From Pontibacter amylolyticus (GTDB taxonomy: Bacteria > Bacteroidota > Bacteroidia > Cytophagales > Hymenobacteraceae): a stretch of 64,000 nt of DNA. Each line of letters starts with the position of its first letter. Positions within the stretch are counted from its first letter, which is position 1. The position numbers and the translations under genes are program-made. The notes below the pieces were generated by a model. That model was not told where the DNA came from and did not search any database. It saw nothing but the letters and a program-made list of their open reading frames with translations. This document shows, one piece after another, positions 53,607 to 63,316 of the stretch. The DNA is taken from positions 146,907 through 210,906 of the forward strand of contig NZ_BMFP01000008.1 of NCBI RefSeq assembly GCF_014638845.1. Direction: 5' to 3'.

Positions 53607-56600
53607 TTGAACCGGAATATTGCGCCAATAATCTTATTTGCCCTTGCTGCGCTGTGCTTTATGGCGACAGCTTTTTTGCATTACAGGGTGCCGGTTTCCT
53701 GGTTGGAGGCCGAAAGAGCGCAGACCCAACAGCACATATCCCAGCGGGTACAGGCGCTGTTGTCAGATGCAGAGCAGGAAGCCAATCGCGTGGGCGAGCA
53801 ACTGCAAAAAGATGAGATAAGTTTTTCGAAGCTGCTATCTAAAACGCATTACCCCACTTTTGTATACAAGAATGGCCGCCTGGTGTTCTGGTCTGACCAT
53901 ACGGTTATACCCGACCTGGATCTGCCACCAACAGCCCGCTCCATCTCGACCATCCGGAACAGTTACGGCACTTTTGTCGTCATGCCGCATCGCGTCAGCG
54001 ATTATCAAATTTTCACTTACATACCCCTGCAGGTAGACTACGGTAATACCCAGGATTACCTGTCGTCAGGTTTGCAGCAAAGTATTTTCGGGAAGGCGGA
54101 TGTGCGGCTGGTGCTCGACAATCCGGGGCGATTGCCGCAGGTAAAGACCAGTGCGGGGGATTTTCTTTTCGCAGTCGATCATGGGTCAGGGAGAATTGAT
54201 GCCGGTTTTGACAACCTGCAGCTTATGCTGCTCATCCTGGGGACCCTCTTCTTTATCTGGTTCAGCATTTCGCTAAGCAGGTTTTTTTTAAAACGCCAGC
54301 GCTATACGGAGGGCATTGTGTTACTGCTGGCCTTGCTTTTAGGTTTTCGGTTCGCGCTTTTATTTCTCAACCTCCCGTTTCTGATCGTGGAGACGGAACT
54401 GTTTGATCCACGCCTCTATGCGGCCTCCTTCTGGTCTCCCTCGGTAGGGGATCTGGCACTCAATGTGTTGCTCCTCGTTACAGTAGCCTGGGCTGCTTAC
54501 TACCTGTTTCACAAAAACGAAGTTCTTACCACCATTAAAGCCTACTCTCCGAAAAAGAGCATGCTTGCGATCGGGATTGCCATGCTCGCCTTCTTTGGGC
54601 TGCTGGCCATTTTGTTCCGCTTTTACTATGGTATCTACCACAACTCACCGCTGGCACTCGACATCAACCAGTCTATTGAACTGGAGCGGTACAAGCTGGT
54701 GATGTACAGCCTGATGTTTCTGCATACCGTGGCCCTGAGCCTTTTTGCCTACATGCTGGCATCGGTCGTGAATGTGCTGTTACGAAAATCAAATGGCTGG
54801 TGGCCATACAAGGTATTACTAGGTATAGCAGTTGTACTGACCGTGTTGGCGCTGGTGTTCAATATGCGCTGGGTACCCGTGATCCTGATCGGTACCGTTT
54901 TCTGGGCGGTCGTTCTGCTGGCAGCGCAGCATCGGCAGGCGATTAGCTTGCCCTACCGTACCTACCTTTTTTTCTTTTTGATCATCGCCGTCAGCAGCTT
55001 GACGGGTGCTGCCTCGCTTTACACGCACTTCCAAAGTGAGTTATTGGCTTATAAGCAAAAGTTTGCATTCGACCTGATGCAGGGCAACGACGTGCTGGCT
55101 GAGTATCTGCTGGAAGAGGACGTAGCAGTTCGCGTTTCAGAGGACGTGCTGATTCAAACGAAGATGAAGGGGCCCTATGTGGATGCCTTTTTTATCAAGC
55201 GGAAAATATCCCGCCAGTTTTTGCCGGACTATTTTGATAAGTATGAAGCCAATATTTTGCTGTTTGACAGCCAGGGGCGTACGCTGGAGAGTGCTGATAC
55301 CACGGCTGCCACACTGGATGAACTGCGGATAAAGTACGCCACGGCTCGCAACAAGACAGAGTACGAGAACCTATACCTGGTAAACGACCCGGCGCGACCG
55401 CATACCCGTTTTTATTTAAAACTGATCGAAGTGCCCCTGGGTACGCAGCTGTATGGCACCATTGTGCTGCAGTTGAGTCTGAAGGAATTGCTCCCAAACA
55501 GCCTGGTACCGGAGCTACTGGCCGGGCAGCAGCACCAGCAGCCTTTTCGGGCTGATATTCTGAGTTACGGGATCTATGAAAATGGCAGGCTGACTTATAG
55601 CGAGGGGGAGTTCGACTATGCTACTAATTTCGATCGCAAAGAGTTGGAGCGGGGCGAGCTATACCGGCAGGGAGCCACCGAAGAGGGATTTCACCATTTG
55701 GGCGTAAAGACCGATTCAGGGCCGACTGTGATCATCACGACCAGTAAGTACGGAGCCCGTGAAGTGCTCTCTAATTTTTCGTTCTTGTTTCTGTTCTTCA
55801 CCGCCTGCCTGATTGTGGTGGCCTTGCTGTATATTTTACTCAACCGGGAGCGACTGCGTGATTTTCAACCGAACTTCAGTACCAAGATTCAGCTTTTCCT
55901 GAATTTCGGTATCCTGCTGCCCCTGATGCTGGTAAGCATCGTAACGGCCAGTCTGGTGACCGGCTCTTACAAGAAAGACCTGCTTTCGTCTTACGAAAAG
56001 AAGGGGGAGGCCATACAGGATCATCTGAGCAGGCCGACCACCCTTGAAGTAATGCCGGACCGCAACCGCTTGCTTCGCCGTGTGGCTTCCATTGCGGCTT
56101 TGTCTGAGGCCGATGTCAGTTTGTATGATCGTAACGGGCGGCTGCTGGTCACCAGCCAACCGCTCATTTTTGAGTCGGGACTGCTCTCTAAATTGGTCAA
56201 CCCAAATGCCTTTGCGGCCATTTCAGAGCGGCAGGCCTTGCGGGTACTGCTCGACGAACACGCCGGGAATCTGAGCTTCAATGCCCTATACCTGCCGCTG
56301 CGCCCCGACAACGACCCCGAAAAGCTGATCGGCTTTATCGGTATCCCATTCTTCGACTCGGAGCGACAGCTGGACCTGAAGCTGATCGAACTGATCACGA
56401 CCACCATGAATATCTTCACGGTCATGTTCATCGTGTTCATTATCCTGACATTCTTCGCCTCCAGAGCCCTGACGGTGCCGCTGCGTATGCTGGCCGATAA
56501 GTTGAAGCATACCTCCCTGACAGGCAAAAACGAGATGCTGGCGTATGAAGGGGCCGATGAGATCGGGATGCTGGTGAACGAGTATAACCGCATGCTGCTG

Positions 56601-57314
56601 ACACTGGAGCAGAACAAGGTAGAACTGGCGATGCGCGAGAAGGAGGCCGCCTGGCGCGAAATGGCCAGGCAAGTGGCGCACGAGATCAAAAATCCGCTTA
56701 CCCCGATGAAGCTTTCGCTGCAGTACCTCCAGAAGGCCATTGCGGAAAAGAACCCGAACACGGAGCAGATGATCAACAAGATCTCGCATACGCTGATTAC
56801 CCAGATCAACATCCTGAGCGATATCGCCACCTCGTTCTCTAACTTCACCTCCATGCCCGAGCCGAAAGCCGAGCTGATGGACTTGGGGGCCGCCCTGCAC
56901 AAAGCCGCTGACCTACACACTAATCCGGCCTCTGTGAAAACCAAGCTGCGCATACCGGAGGAGCCCGTGATGGTGATGGCTGACGAGGCGCTGCTGGTAC
57001 GCACCTTCAATAACCTGCTGCTGAATGCCATACAGGCGGTGCCTGCTGATCGGAAGCCCGTGATCAGGATAGACCTGAAGGTGAATGGGAATAACGAGGC
57101 GCTTGTATCGATTGCCGATAATGGCAGCGGTATACCTGTCGAAATTCAGCACAAAGTATTTATACCTAACTTCAGTACCAAGTACACGGGCTCAGGTATA
57201 GGATTGGCTGTTGCCAAAAAAGGAATTGAAAACGCGGGTGGTCGCATCTGGTTTGTGACAGAAGAAGGGGAGGGAACGACGTTTTACATTTCTTTACCGC
57301 TGGCCACCACATGA
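53607..57314 (+). CDS. Large NtrY-like membrane sensor histidine kinase
   Basis: 1,235 residues starting at a TTG (53607); an in-frame stop lies upstream (53523) and no ATG occurs before residue 19, which is inside the first helix, so TTG is the likely start. It has an N-terminal helix, an extracytoplasmic region (about 30-200), a block of about eight helices (205-480), a second extracytoplasmic region (490-720), another helix pair, a HAMP region (about 945-1000), the H-box AHEIKNPLTPMKLSL with His1025, and an ATPase domain with DNGSGIP and GSGIGLAVAKKG. The H-box is NtrB/NtrY-like. No cognate response regulator is adjacent. The downstream gene overlaps by 4 nt. Confidence 0.9.
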   Translation: MNRNIAPIILFALAALCFMATAFLHYRVPVSWLEAERAQTQQHISQRVQALLSDAEQEANRVGEQLQKDEISFSKLLSKTHYPTFVYKNGRLVFWSDHTVIPDLDLPPTARSISTIRNSYGTFVVMPHRVSDYQIFTYIPLQVDYGNTQDYLSSGLQQSIFGKADVRLVLDNPGRLPQVKTSAGDFLFAVDHGSGRIDAGFDNLQLMLLILGTLFFIWFSISLSRFFLKRQRYTEGIVLLLALLLGFRFALLFLNLPFLIVETELFDPRLYAASFWSPSVGDLALNVLLLVTVAWAAYYLFHKNEVLTTIKAYSPKKSMLAIGIAMLAFFGLLAILFRFYYGIYHNSPLALDINQSIELERYKLVMYSLMFLHTVALSLFAYMLASVVNVLLRKSNGWWPYKVLLGIAVVLTVLALVFNMRWVPVILIGTVFWAVVLLAAQHRQAISLPYRTYLFFFLIIAVSSLTGAASLYTHFQSELLAYKQKFAFDLMQGNDVLAEYLLEEDVAVRVSEDVLIQTKMKGPYVDAFFIKRKISRQFLPDYFDKYEANILLFDSQGRTLESADTTAATLDELRIKYATARNKTEYENLYLVNDPARPHTRFYLKLIEVPLGTQLYGTIVLQLSLKELLPNSLVPELLAGQQHQQPFRADILSYGIYENGRLTYSEGEFDYATNFDRKELERGELYRQGATEEGFHHLGVKTDSGPTVIITTSKYGAREVLSNFSFLFLFFTACLIVVALLYILLNRERLRDFQPNFSTKIQLFLNFGILLPLMLVSIVTASLVTGSYKKDLLSSYEKKGEAIQDHLSRPTTLEVMPDRNRLLRRVASIAALSEADVSLYDRNGRLLVTSQPLIFESGLLSKLVNPNAFAAISERQALRVLLDEHAGNLSFNALYLPLRPDNDPEKLIGFIGIPFFDSERQLDLKLIELITTTMNIFTVMFIVFIILTFFASRALTVPLRMLADKLKHTSLTGKNEMLAYEGADEIGMLVNEYNRMLLTLEQNKVELAMREKEAAWREMARQVAHEIKNPLTPMKLSLQYLQKAIAEKNPNTEQMINKISHTLITQINILSDIATSFSNFTSMPEPKAELMDLGAALHKAADLHTNPASVKTKLRIPEEPVMVMADEALLVRTFNNLLLNAIQAVPADRKPVIRIDLKVNGNNEALVSIADNGSGIPVEIQHKVFIPNFSTKYTGSGIGLAVAKKGIENAGGRIWFVTEEGEGTTFYISLPLATT

Positions 57315-60300
57315 TCCGGTGTTTGGTTACCGGTATCCTGCTATTGCTGTTGAGCCTGCCTTCGCTAGCCCAGGCTCCCGTAAATAACCGGCACTGCAAG
57401 TGGCTATACCTGACTGACTACCCCCAGCAACTTGACACGCTGACCATCGATGTCAGCACCGTCACGTTCGTTGGTCCAAACAAAGACAAGATCAAGTTTG
57501 ACTACAACTACTATACCCACGAGTTCAGGCTAACTGAGTTCCCGGCGCCCACTTACCAGATCATGGATACGCTCGGAACCATGGTGCCTATACCTGACTC
57601 GGTGCTGGTGTGCTACAGAACCCTGCCGCTGAGCCTGGCCAAGCCTGCTTTCCGCCGCGACATCCTGAAACTGGACCGCAGCGGTTCGCCGAAAGAGTTG
57701 TATCAGGAGGACTTTGCCCAGCGAGAAGAGATATTCAAGACTCCCGGCCTGAACAAAACGGGAAGCATTTCGCGCGGTATATCCTTTGGCAACACACAGA
57801 ACGTGTTTGTAAACTCTGCCCTGAACCTGCAACTCGACGGAAAACTGACCGAAGACATCGACATTACAGCGGCAATCACGGACCAGAACATACCTTTCCA
57901 GCCGGAAGGAAATACACAGCAGCTGAACGAGTTTGACCGGGTGTACATGACCCTCAAGCACAAACAGTGGCAGTTGTCGGCAGGGGATGTGGTGCTGCGC
58001 AGCAAGCCGTCCTACTTCATGCAGTTTTACAAAAACGTGCAGGGCGGCGCTTTTGAAACTACCTTCGGCAAATCACCGGAAAAACTGGGCACCACCACAG
58101 TGGCAGCCTCAGTGTCGAAAGGCAAGTTTGCCTCCCAGGCGGTGGAGGCATTGGAAGGCGTGCAGGGACCTTACCGATTGCGTGGGCCCAATAACGAGCG
58201 ATTCATCATCGTGCTGGCCAACTCGGAGCGTGTCTTTTTGGATGGCCGCCTCCTGACCCGTGGCTTCGACTTCGATTATGTAATCGATTACAACCAGGCC
58301 GAAATCACCTTCACGACCCGCCACGTCATCACGAAGAACTCCCGTATTCGGGTGGACTTTGAGTACTCCGACCTCAACTACAGCCGCAGCATTTACCACG
58401 CCAGCCATTACCAGCAACTGGGCAAAGTGCAGGTATACGCCAACTACTACAACGAATCGGACAACCCCAACAACCTGCTGCATCTTGACCTGCGTGACGA
58501 AGACAAACGCCTGCTGGCAGGTATAGGCGATAGCCTGGACCTAGCCGTGGTTCCGGGAGCGACGCAGGTGCCTTTTGACCCGGCGCAGGTACTCTATGCT
58601 TTGCGCGACACACTGGTGAACGGTATACCTGAGCAGGTTTATGTTTTCTCCAGCAATCCAGACTCGGCGATCTATAATGTGCGGTTCTCGGAGGTGGGTG
58701 CAAACCGGGGAAACTATGTGGTGGCCAATACTGCGGTGAATGGCAGGGTGTATCGCTGGGTGGCGCCTGTCAATGGCGTGCCGCAGGGCAACTTTGCGCC
58801 TGTGCGGATACTGCCCACGCCGCGCAAAAAGCAGCTGATCACGCTGGGGGGTAACTATGAACTGAAAAAAGGGGTGAACTTCTTCCTGGAAGGTGCAGCT
58901 TCGCAGAATGACCTGAACCGCTTCTCCCGCCTCGATGCGCAGGATGACAACGGAGCTGCTATGCGGGTGGGCTACGCCGTACAGGATCGGCAAATTTCTT
59001 TCCTGGGCAAGTACCGCCTCAACAGTACGCTCAACTACGAATACACCGCTGTCAATTTTGAACCCATCGACCGTTACAGGCCCATAGAGTTTGACCGCGA
59101 CTGGAGTCTGGAAAACTCGAATCAGAAAGCCGAGGACCATATTTTTCACTTTTCGGTAGGAGCTGTGCGGGATCCGCAGAACCTGGTCAACTACCGCATC
59201 AGCCGTCGCTACCGGCACCAGCAGGTGGATGGTACGCAGCACCAGGTGGATCTGAACCGTGCGTTTGGCAAACTGGAATTGCGCAACAGTTTTTTCATGC
59301 TGAACAGCGAGCAGGCGACCCGCGAGTCGGAATGGTACAGGGGTGACGTGGGCGCCAGGTATAGACTCGGCAAAATAGAGCCCGGCTACGTGTATCGATT
59401 CGACAAGAACAAGCTCACCGCCCTCGGCACCGATTCGGTGACGGGCTCCGCCATGTATTTTGACGAGCATGTGTTTTTTGTAGAGAGTCCGGATACCGCC
59501 AAAACCCGTTTTCGGGTAGATTACAGTTACCGCACCGACCTGCGCCCGACGACGCAGGGAGAGATGGGGGCGCCGGAAGTAGGCCAGACCTACAACGCCA
59601 TGCTCCAGCGCAAGTATGGCCGCGACAGCGACATCGCATTGCAGGCCACTTACAGAAATCTGGAGTTCGAACAGGGGAAGGATGAGGAAACCGTGCAGTC
59701 GCGCATTGACTGGAATACTTCTTTTCTGGATGGCAGTTTCCGTTCCGAGATGAGCTACTCGGTGGGTACCGGCCGTGAACTGAAGCGCATCTTCGTTTTC
59801 CGGGAAACCATGCCGGGACAGGGCACGCACTACCTTCGCGACGAGGGCAACCCCAACGACCTGAACGATTACCTCGAGGCTCAGACAGTGGACCAGCGAC
59901 GTTTCATCAAAGTGTTTTTGCCGACGGACGAGTATATCAACGCCTATACCAATCGCTTTACCTACCGCCTGAACAGCAACGTGCCCCGAAGCTGGCGTAG
60001 CGCCGAAGGCTTCAAGGGTTTTATGGCCAAGTTCTCAGCCCTGAGTTTTGTGAGCATCGACAAAAAGACAACGGATGATGAGGTGATGAACCGCTTTAAC
60101 CCATTCAGTGAAGATTTTGAGGACGAGTTTCTGATCTCGCTGGTGAAATCGTTACGCAATACGTTCTACTTTAACCGCAGCAACCCGAAATATGGCCTGG
60201 AGTATACGGTGCAGCAAAACCAGCAGAAGTCGCTACTGGCAAACGGCACCGAAACCCGCAGCGTGGGCAATCATCAAATCATGGCCCGTTTGAATCTGAA

Positions 60301-60793
60301 TGAGGTGCTGAGTTCTAAAATTAGCCTGGCTCAGAACGTTCGCGATAACCGCTCCAATTTCCTGAGCTCGAAAAACTTCAGCATCGTATCAAATGAGCTT
60401 ACCCCCGAGCTGGCTTATCAGCCCAATGTCAAGCTGCGTTTCACAGGCACCTACCAACTGGCCCTGCGCGAGGACAAGCTCTCACCCGCCGATGCCGAGC
60501 AACAGGCTACTTTTCATGAACTGGGCTTGGAGACCAAACTGAGCCAGGTGAGTAAACGCACCGTATCAGGGCTTATAAAATGGGTGAATATTGAGTTTGA
60601 CGGTGATATGAACTCCTATGTGGGGTATGAGATTCTGAATGCCCTGCGCCCCGGCAACAACCTGACCTGGTCTTTCAACGTGCAGCAGCGCCTGAGCAAC
60701 GGCCTCAACATTTCCCTGAACTACGACGGCCGCAAAGCCAACAGTGTAGGCGCGGTGCACACGGGGCGCACGCAGGTGTCGGTGTTGTTCTAA
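57311..60793 (+). CDS. Large predicted outer-membrane beta-barrel protein, function unknown
   Basis: 1,160 residues with a signal peptide (about 1-21, SLAQAP). The sequence is rich in alternating hydrophobic/aromatic strands with tyrosine and ends in a strand terminating in Phe (TQVSVLF), typical of an outer-membrane barrel. A segment near residues 150-215 (GSISRGISFGNTQNVFVNSA, then NIPFQPEGNTQQL) resembles a conserved Bacteroidota outer-membrane motif, but I cannot name the family. Its ATG lies within the kinase stop (ATGA), so the two are translationally coupled. Its stop overlaps the 3' end of the LytTR gene. A transport or surface role is inference. Confidence 0.8.
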   Translation: MIRCLVTGILLLLLSLPSLAQAPVNNRHCKWLYLTDYPQQLDTLTIDVSTVTFVGPNKDKIKFDYNYYTHEFRLTEFPAPTYQIMDTLGTMVPIPDSVLVCYRTLPLSLAKPAFRRDILKLDRSGSPKELYQEDFAQREEIFKTPGLNKTGSISRGISFGNTQNVFVNSALNLQLDGKLTEDIDITAAITDQNIPFQPEGNTQQLNEFDRVYMTLKHKQWQLSAGDVVLRSKPSYFMQFYKNVQGGAFETTFGKSPEKLGTTTVAASVSKGKFASQAVEALEGVQGPYRLRGPNNERFIIVLANSERVFLDGRLLTRGFDFDYVIDYNQAEITFTTRHVITKNSRIRVDFEYSDLNYSRSIYHASHYQQLGKVQVYANYYNESDNPNNLLHLDLRDEDKRLLAGIGDSLDLAVVPGATQVPFDPAQVLYALRDTLVNGIPEQVYVFSSNPDSAIYNVRFSEVGANRGNYVVANTAVNGRVYRWVAPVNGVPQGNFAPVRILPTPRKKQLITLGGNYELKKGVNFFLEGAASQNDLNRFSRLDAQDDNGAAMRVGYAVQDRQISFLGKYRLNSTLNYEYTAVNFEPIDRYRPIEFDRDWSLENSNQKAEDHIFHFSVGAVRDPQNLVNYRISRRYRHQQVDGTQHQVDLNRAFGKLELRNSFFMLNSEQATRESEWYRGDVGARYRLGKIEPGYVYRFDKNKLTALGTDSVTGSAMYFDEHVFFVESPDTAKTRFRVDYSYRTDLRPTTQGEMGAPEVGQTYNAMLQRKYGRDSDIALQATYRNLEFEQGKDEETVQSRIDWNTSFLDGSFRSEMSYSVGTGRELKRIFVFRETMPGQGTHYLRDEGNPNDLNDYLEAQTVDQRRFIKVFLPTDEYINAYTNRFTYRLNSNVPRSWRSAEGFKGFMAKFSALSFVSIDKKTTDDEVMNRFNPFSEDFEDEFLISLVKSLRNTFYFNRSNPKYGLEYTVQQNQQKSLLANGTETRSVGNHQIMARLNLNEVLSSKISLAQNVRDNRSNFLSSKNFSIVSNELTPELAYQPNVKLRFTGTYQLALREDKLSPADAEQQATFHELGLETKLSQVSKRTVSGLIKWVNIEFDGDMNSYVGYEILNALRPGNNLTWSFNVQQRLSNGLNISLNYDGRKANSVGAVHTGRTQVSVLF

Positions 60794-61527
60794 TTAACTC
60801 GCTTGCTTTTAAGCAGTTTGGCACTGATCAGATCCAGCAGCGCCGTTCTATAGCTCGAGCCCATCGGTACTGTGCTTCCGGTACTCAGCACGATCAGGTT
60901 TCCTTCTACTGTCTTGACTTTGGGCAAGTGCACGATGAAAGATTTGTGTACCCTGGCGAAGTCCGCGGAAGGCAGATGCTCTTCTACCTCCTTCATGCTC
61001 AGGTAAGTAGTTAGTTTTTCGGTGGCGGTTTGGATGCGCACATAGTTTTGCATCGCTTCCACATAGCTTATCTCTTCGAAGTTCACCCGCACAAACTTGC
61101 CCTTCACATCCGTTTTGATGAAGAAGTAGCCGTCGCTCTGTTCCACGGCAGGTATAGCTTGCCTAGGCTGCAGACTTTCCTTTACCTTGGATACAGCCTT
61201 AAGGAAGCGCTCGTAGGAGATAGGCTTGAGCAAAAAGTCAACCGCATTCTTTTCGAAGGCCTGGTAGGCGTAGTCCGGGTAGGCGGTGGTGAAAACAACC
61301 GTGGTGCGGCTGTTGATCAGGCCGTCTAGGTCCACGCCTGAGAGTTGGGGCATGTCTACATCCAGGAATGTGATATCGGCTTTCAGCTGCCTTGAAGCAA
61401 TGGCGTCGAGGGCGAGCAGCGGATTTTCCTCGGCTCCTATCAGTTGCAGGCCGGGTGTGTTCTGTATATACCTTGACAACACCTCCAGCGCATGGCGCTC
61501 ATCGTCTACTACATAGCATGTGATCAT
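60790..61527 (-). CDS. LytTR family response regulator
   Basis: 245 residues. The receiver domain has the acidic pair Asp8-Asp9, the phospho-acceptor Asp56 in TFLDVDMP and Lys about 101 in FLLKPISY. A LytTR DNA-binding domain follows (about 135-240; ISYVEAMQNYVRI, RVHKSFIVHL and VPMGSSYR). It would bind promoter repeats as a dimer after phosphorylation by the adjacent sensor kinase, whose 3' end overlaps its start by 4 nt. The gene is convergent with the outer-membrane protein gene, the stops overlapping by 4 nt. Confidence 0.95.
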   Translation of the reverse strand: MITCYVVDDERHALEVLSRYIQNTPGLQLIGAEENPLLALDAIASRQLKADITFLDVDMPQLSGVDLDGLINSRTTVVFTTAYPDYAYQAFEKNAVDFLLKPISYERFLKAVSKVKESLQPRQAIPAVEQSDGYFFIKTDVKGKFVRVNFEEISYVEAMQNYVRIQTATEKLTTYLSMKEVEEHLPSADFARVHKSFIVHLPKVKTVEGNLIVLSTGSTVPMGSSYRTALLDLISAKLLKSKRVN

Positions 61528-62582
61528 GTCAGCTTTATTTTAAGGTGCACGGCATGTCGTTGTTCATCCTCTTCTATTGTCAGACTATACTCCTCTTCAT
61601 CATAAAACTCTCCCAGGCGGGTCTTCGCGTTTTGTATACCGATGCCATACCCCCGGCCGCCGTGGTGCTTGCGCTTTTTATTGTTGGTGCTGAAGTGTAG
61701 CTGATCCTGATGATGTGAAACGGAAATGCAGGCAGCCTGTGTTGGGTCGGTGAGGTCGCCGTGCTTAAAGGTGTTCTCCACAAAAGTGAGCAGGAGCAGC
61801 GGCGGAATCCTGCCCTGTAGCCTGCCGCTGCACTTCATTTGCAGATGAAGCGGATAGCTGAAGCGCAGTTGGTTAAGGGCAATGTATTTTTCGATGTGCT
61901 CCACTTCATGCTGCAGGTCGGTTTTGCCGTCTTCGTGTACCCGCTGCAAGGCATAGTGCATCACCTCCGAAAGCAGCAGCACGCCTTCTGAAGCCTTGGG
62001 CGAAACGTCCTGCACCGAATTATAGATAAAGTTAAGCGTGTTGAAAAGCAGGTGAGGGCTGATCTGGGCTTGCAGCAGGGCATTTTGGGAGCGGATCAAC
62101 CCTTTCTCGAGCTCGGCTTTTTCCCGTTCGGCCTGCACACTGGCCAATTTCATCTGGTTGATTCGCCTCTGGTCTTTGACGGTCTGGCGAACGAACCAAT
62201 AGGCGGTGCTAAAACTCATAAAATAGACACAGCGCCAGGTAGCACGCAGATACCAAATCTTGTCAGGCGTGAAGTCGCGTGGTACCTCGCGGAATGGGTT
62301 GATCAGCTTCTCTATACCTAACTGCAGGAGAATATAGACGGCAATCATGGCAGGGACCAAGGCCAGCAATAGCAGCAGCTTGTTATACCTGAGCGTATGG
62401 TGCAAAACAACATGAGCAAAAAAATAAAACAAGCTGATATTTAAGGTATACCAGATAATCCACTCCCAAAGTGCAGTGATATTGGGGTTAATGAGTGTGA
62501 CGAGTGAGACTTCATAGAAAATGAAGGCGGCCCAGGCCAGAACATGAAACAAGATGTGGCGATATGTTGCCCTGTTAAGCAT
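61524..62582 (-). CDS. LytS-type membrane sensor histidine kinase
   Basis: 352 residues. Four predicted helices (about 10-30, 38-60, 68-88 and 115-132) are followed by a coiled coil (about 138-170) and the His_kinase domain with the phospho-acceptor His177 in QISPHLLFNTLN (the usual motif has PHFLFN). The ATPase domain includes LLTFVENTFKHG and GYGIGIQNAKTRL. It lacks a sensory periplasmic domain, so the stimulus is sensed in or near the membrane. It is first in a two-gene unit with the LytTR regulator, overlapping by 4 nt. Confidence 0.93.
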   Translation of the reverse strand: MLNRATYRHILFHVLAWAAFIFYEVSLVTLINPNITALWEWIIWYTLNISLFYFFAHVVLHHTLRYNKLLLLLALVPAMIAVYILLQLGIEKLINPFREVPRDFTPDKIWYLRATWRCVYFMSFSTAYWFVRQTVKDQRRINQMKLASVQAEREKAELEKGLIRSQNALLQAQISPHLLFNTLNFIYNSVQDVSPKASEGVLLLSEVMHYALQRVHEDGKTDLQHEVEHIEKYIALNQLRFSYPLHLQMKCSGRLQGRIPPLLLLTFVENTFKHGDLTDPTQAACISVSHHQDQLHFSTNNKKRKHHGGRGYGIGIQNAKTRLGEFYDEEEYSLTIEEDEQRHAVHLKIKLT

Positions 62583-62786
62583 CCCTAAAACAACGCATTC
62601 CTTCGCTAACTCGCAACACCATTCGTCTACAGCAAAAGTCAGTTCGTGTAATATATTTCAATCCTGCTATATTAATTTATATATTAGTAAAGAAGGTGTT
62701 AGAGGGAGCCTGATCATCTCGTAGGGTTTAGCTCTCATACCTAACCCGCGTTTGTACTTATAAGGCCTCCTGACGAAAACATACAC

Positions 62787-63254
62787 ATGAAAAAGCTACT
62801 ACTCGTTTTACTTATTTTGCCCCTATTTACCGCCTGTAAGAAAGAGGATGTAACAGAGCCCTTGCCGCAGTTTCATTTCATCAATTTCGTAGATGCTTCC
62901 GGCGAAAATGTGTTTGCAAATAGCAAGATCGATACTGCTGAGTTCTTTTATATGTTTGGGCAGACCAGCATCCCGTGGGAAGGTATGATGGAGGACAAAG
63001 ATTATATCATCTCCCAATCGTCGACCCTGCATAGAGGCGCGGCTACACAAGTTTCGGAAAGGAATCCTTTTCTATTGTTGGAGAATTTCCAGGGAAACCG
63101 GGAGCGTACTTTTGTCATAAACGGCCAAACCCATCACTTTAGATTTTCACCGCTACTGGATGGTTTCTTTCAGAATGGGGAAAAGCTGACCGCAACAACT
63201 GAAGTGCTAGAGGAAGGGAAGCTGTACCTGCACCACATCGTTATCCTGCATTAA
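62787..63254 (+). CDS. Predicted lipoprotein of unknown function
   Basis: 155 residues with a lipoprotein signal peptide (MKKLLLVLLILPLFTAC, Cys17, followed by KK). The mature part has mixed strands and no recognised domain. The charged residues right after the cysteine (KKEDV) are compatible with the Bacteroidota lipoprotein export signal for surface exposure, which is inference. It is followed 62 nt later by a second lipoprotein gene, probably co-transcribed. Confidence 0.78.
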   Translation: MKKLLLVLLILPLFTACKKEDVTEPLPQFHFINFVDASGENVFANSKIDTAEFFYMFGQTSIPWEGMMEDKDYIISQSSTLHRGAATQVSERNPFLLLENFQGNRERTFVINGQTHHFRFSPLLDGFFQNGEKLTATTEVLEEGKLYLHHIVILH

Positions 63255-63316
63255 CCTGCCATACCTTCACAGACAATCCAATCATTTAGTAAATCCTGTT
63301 TTTAAATGCCCTACCC

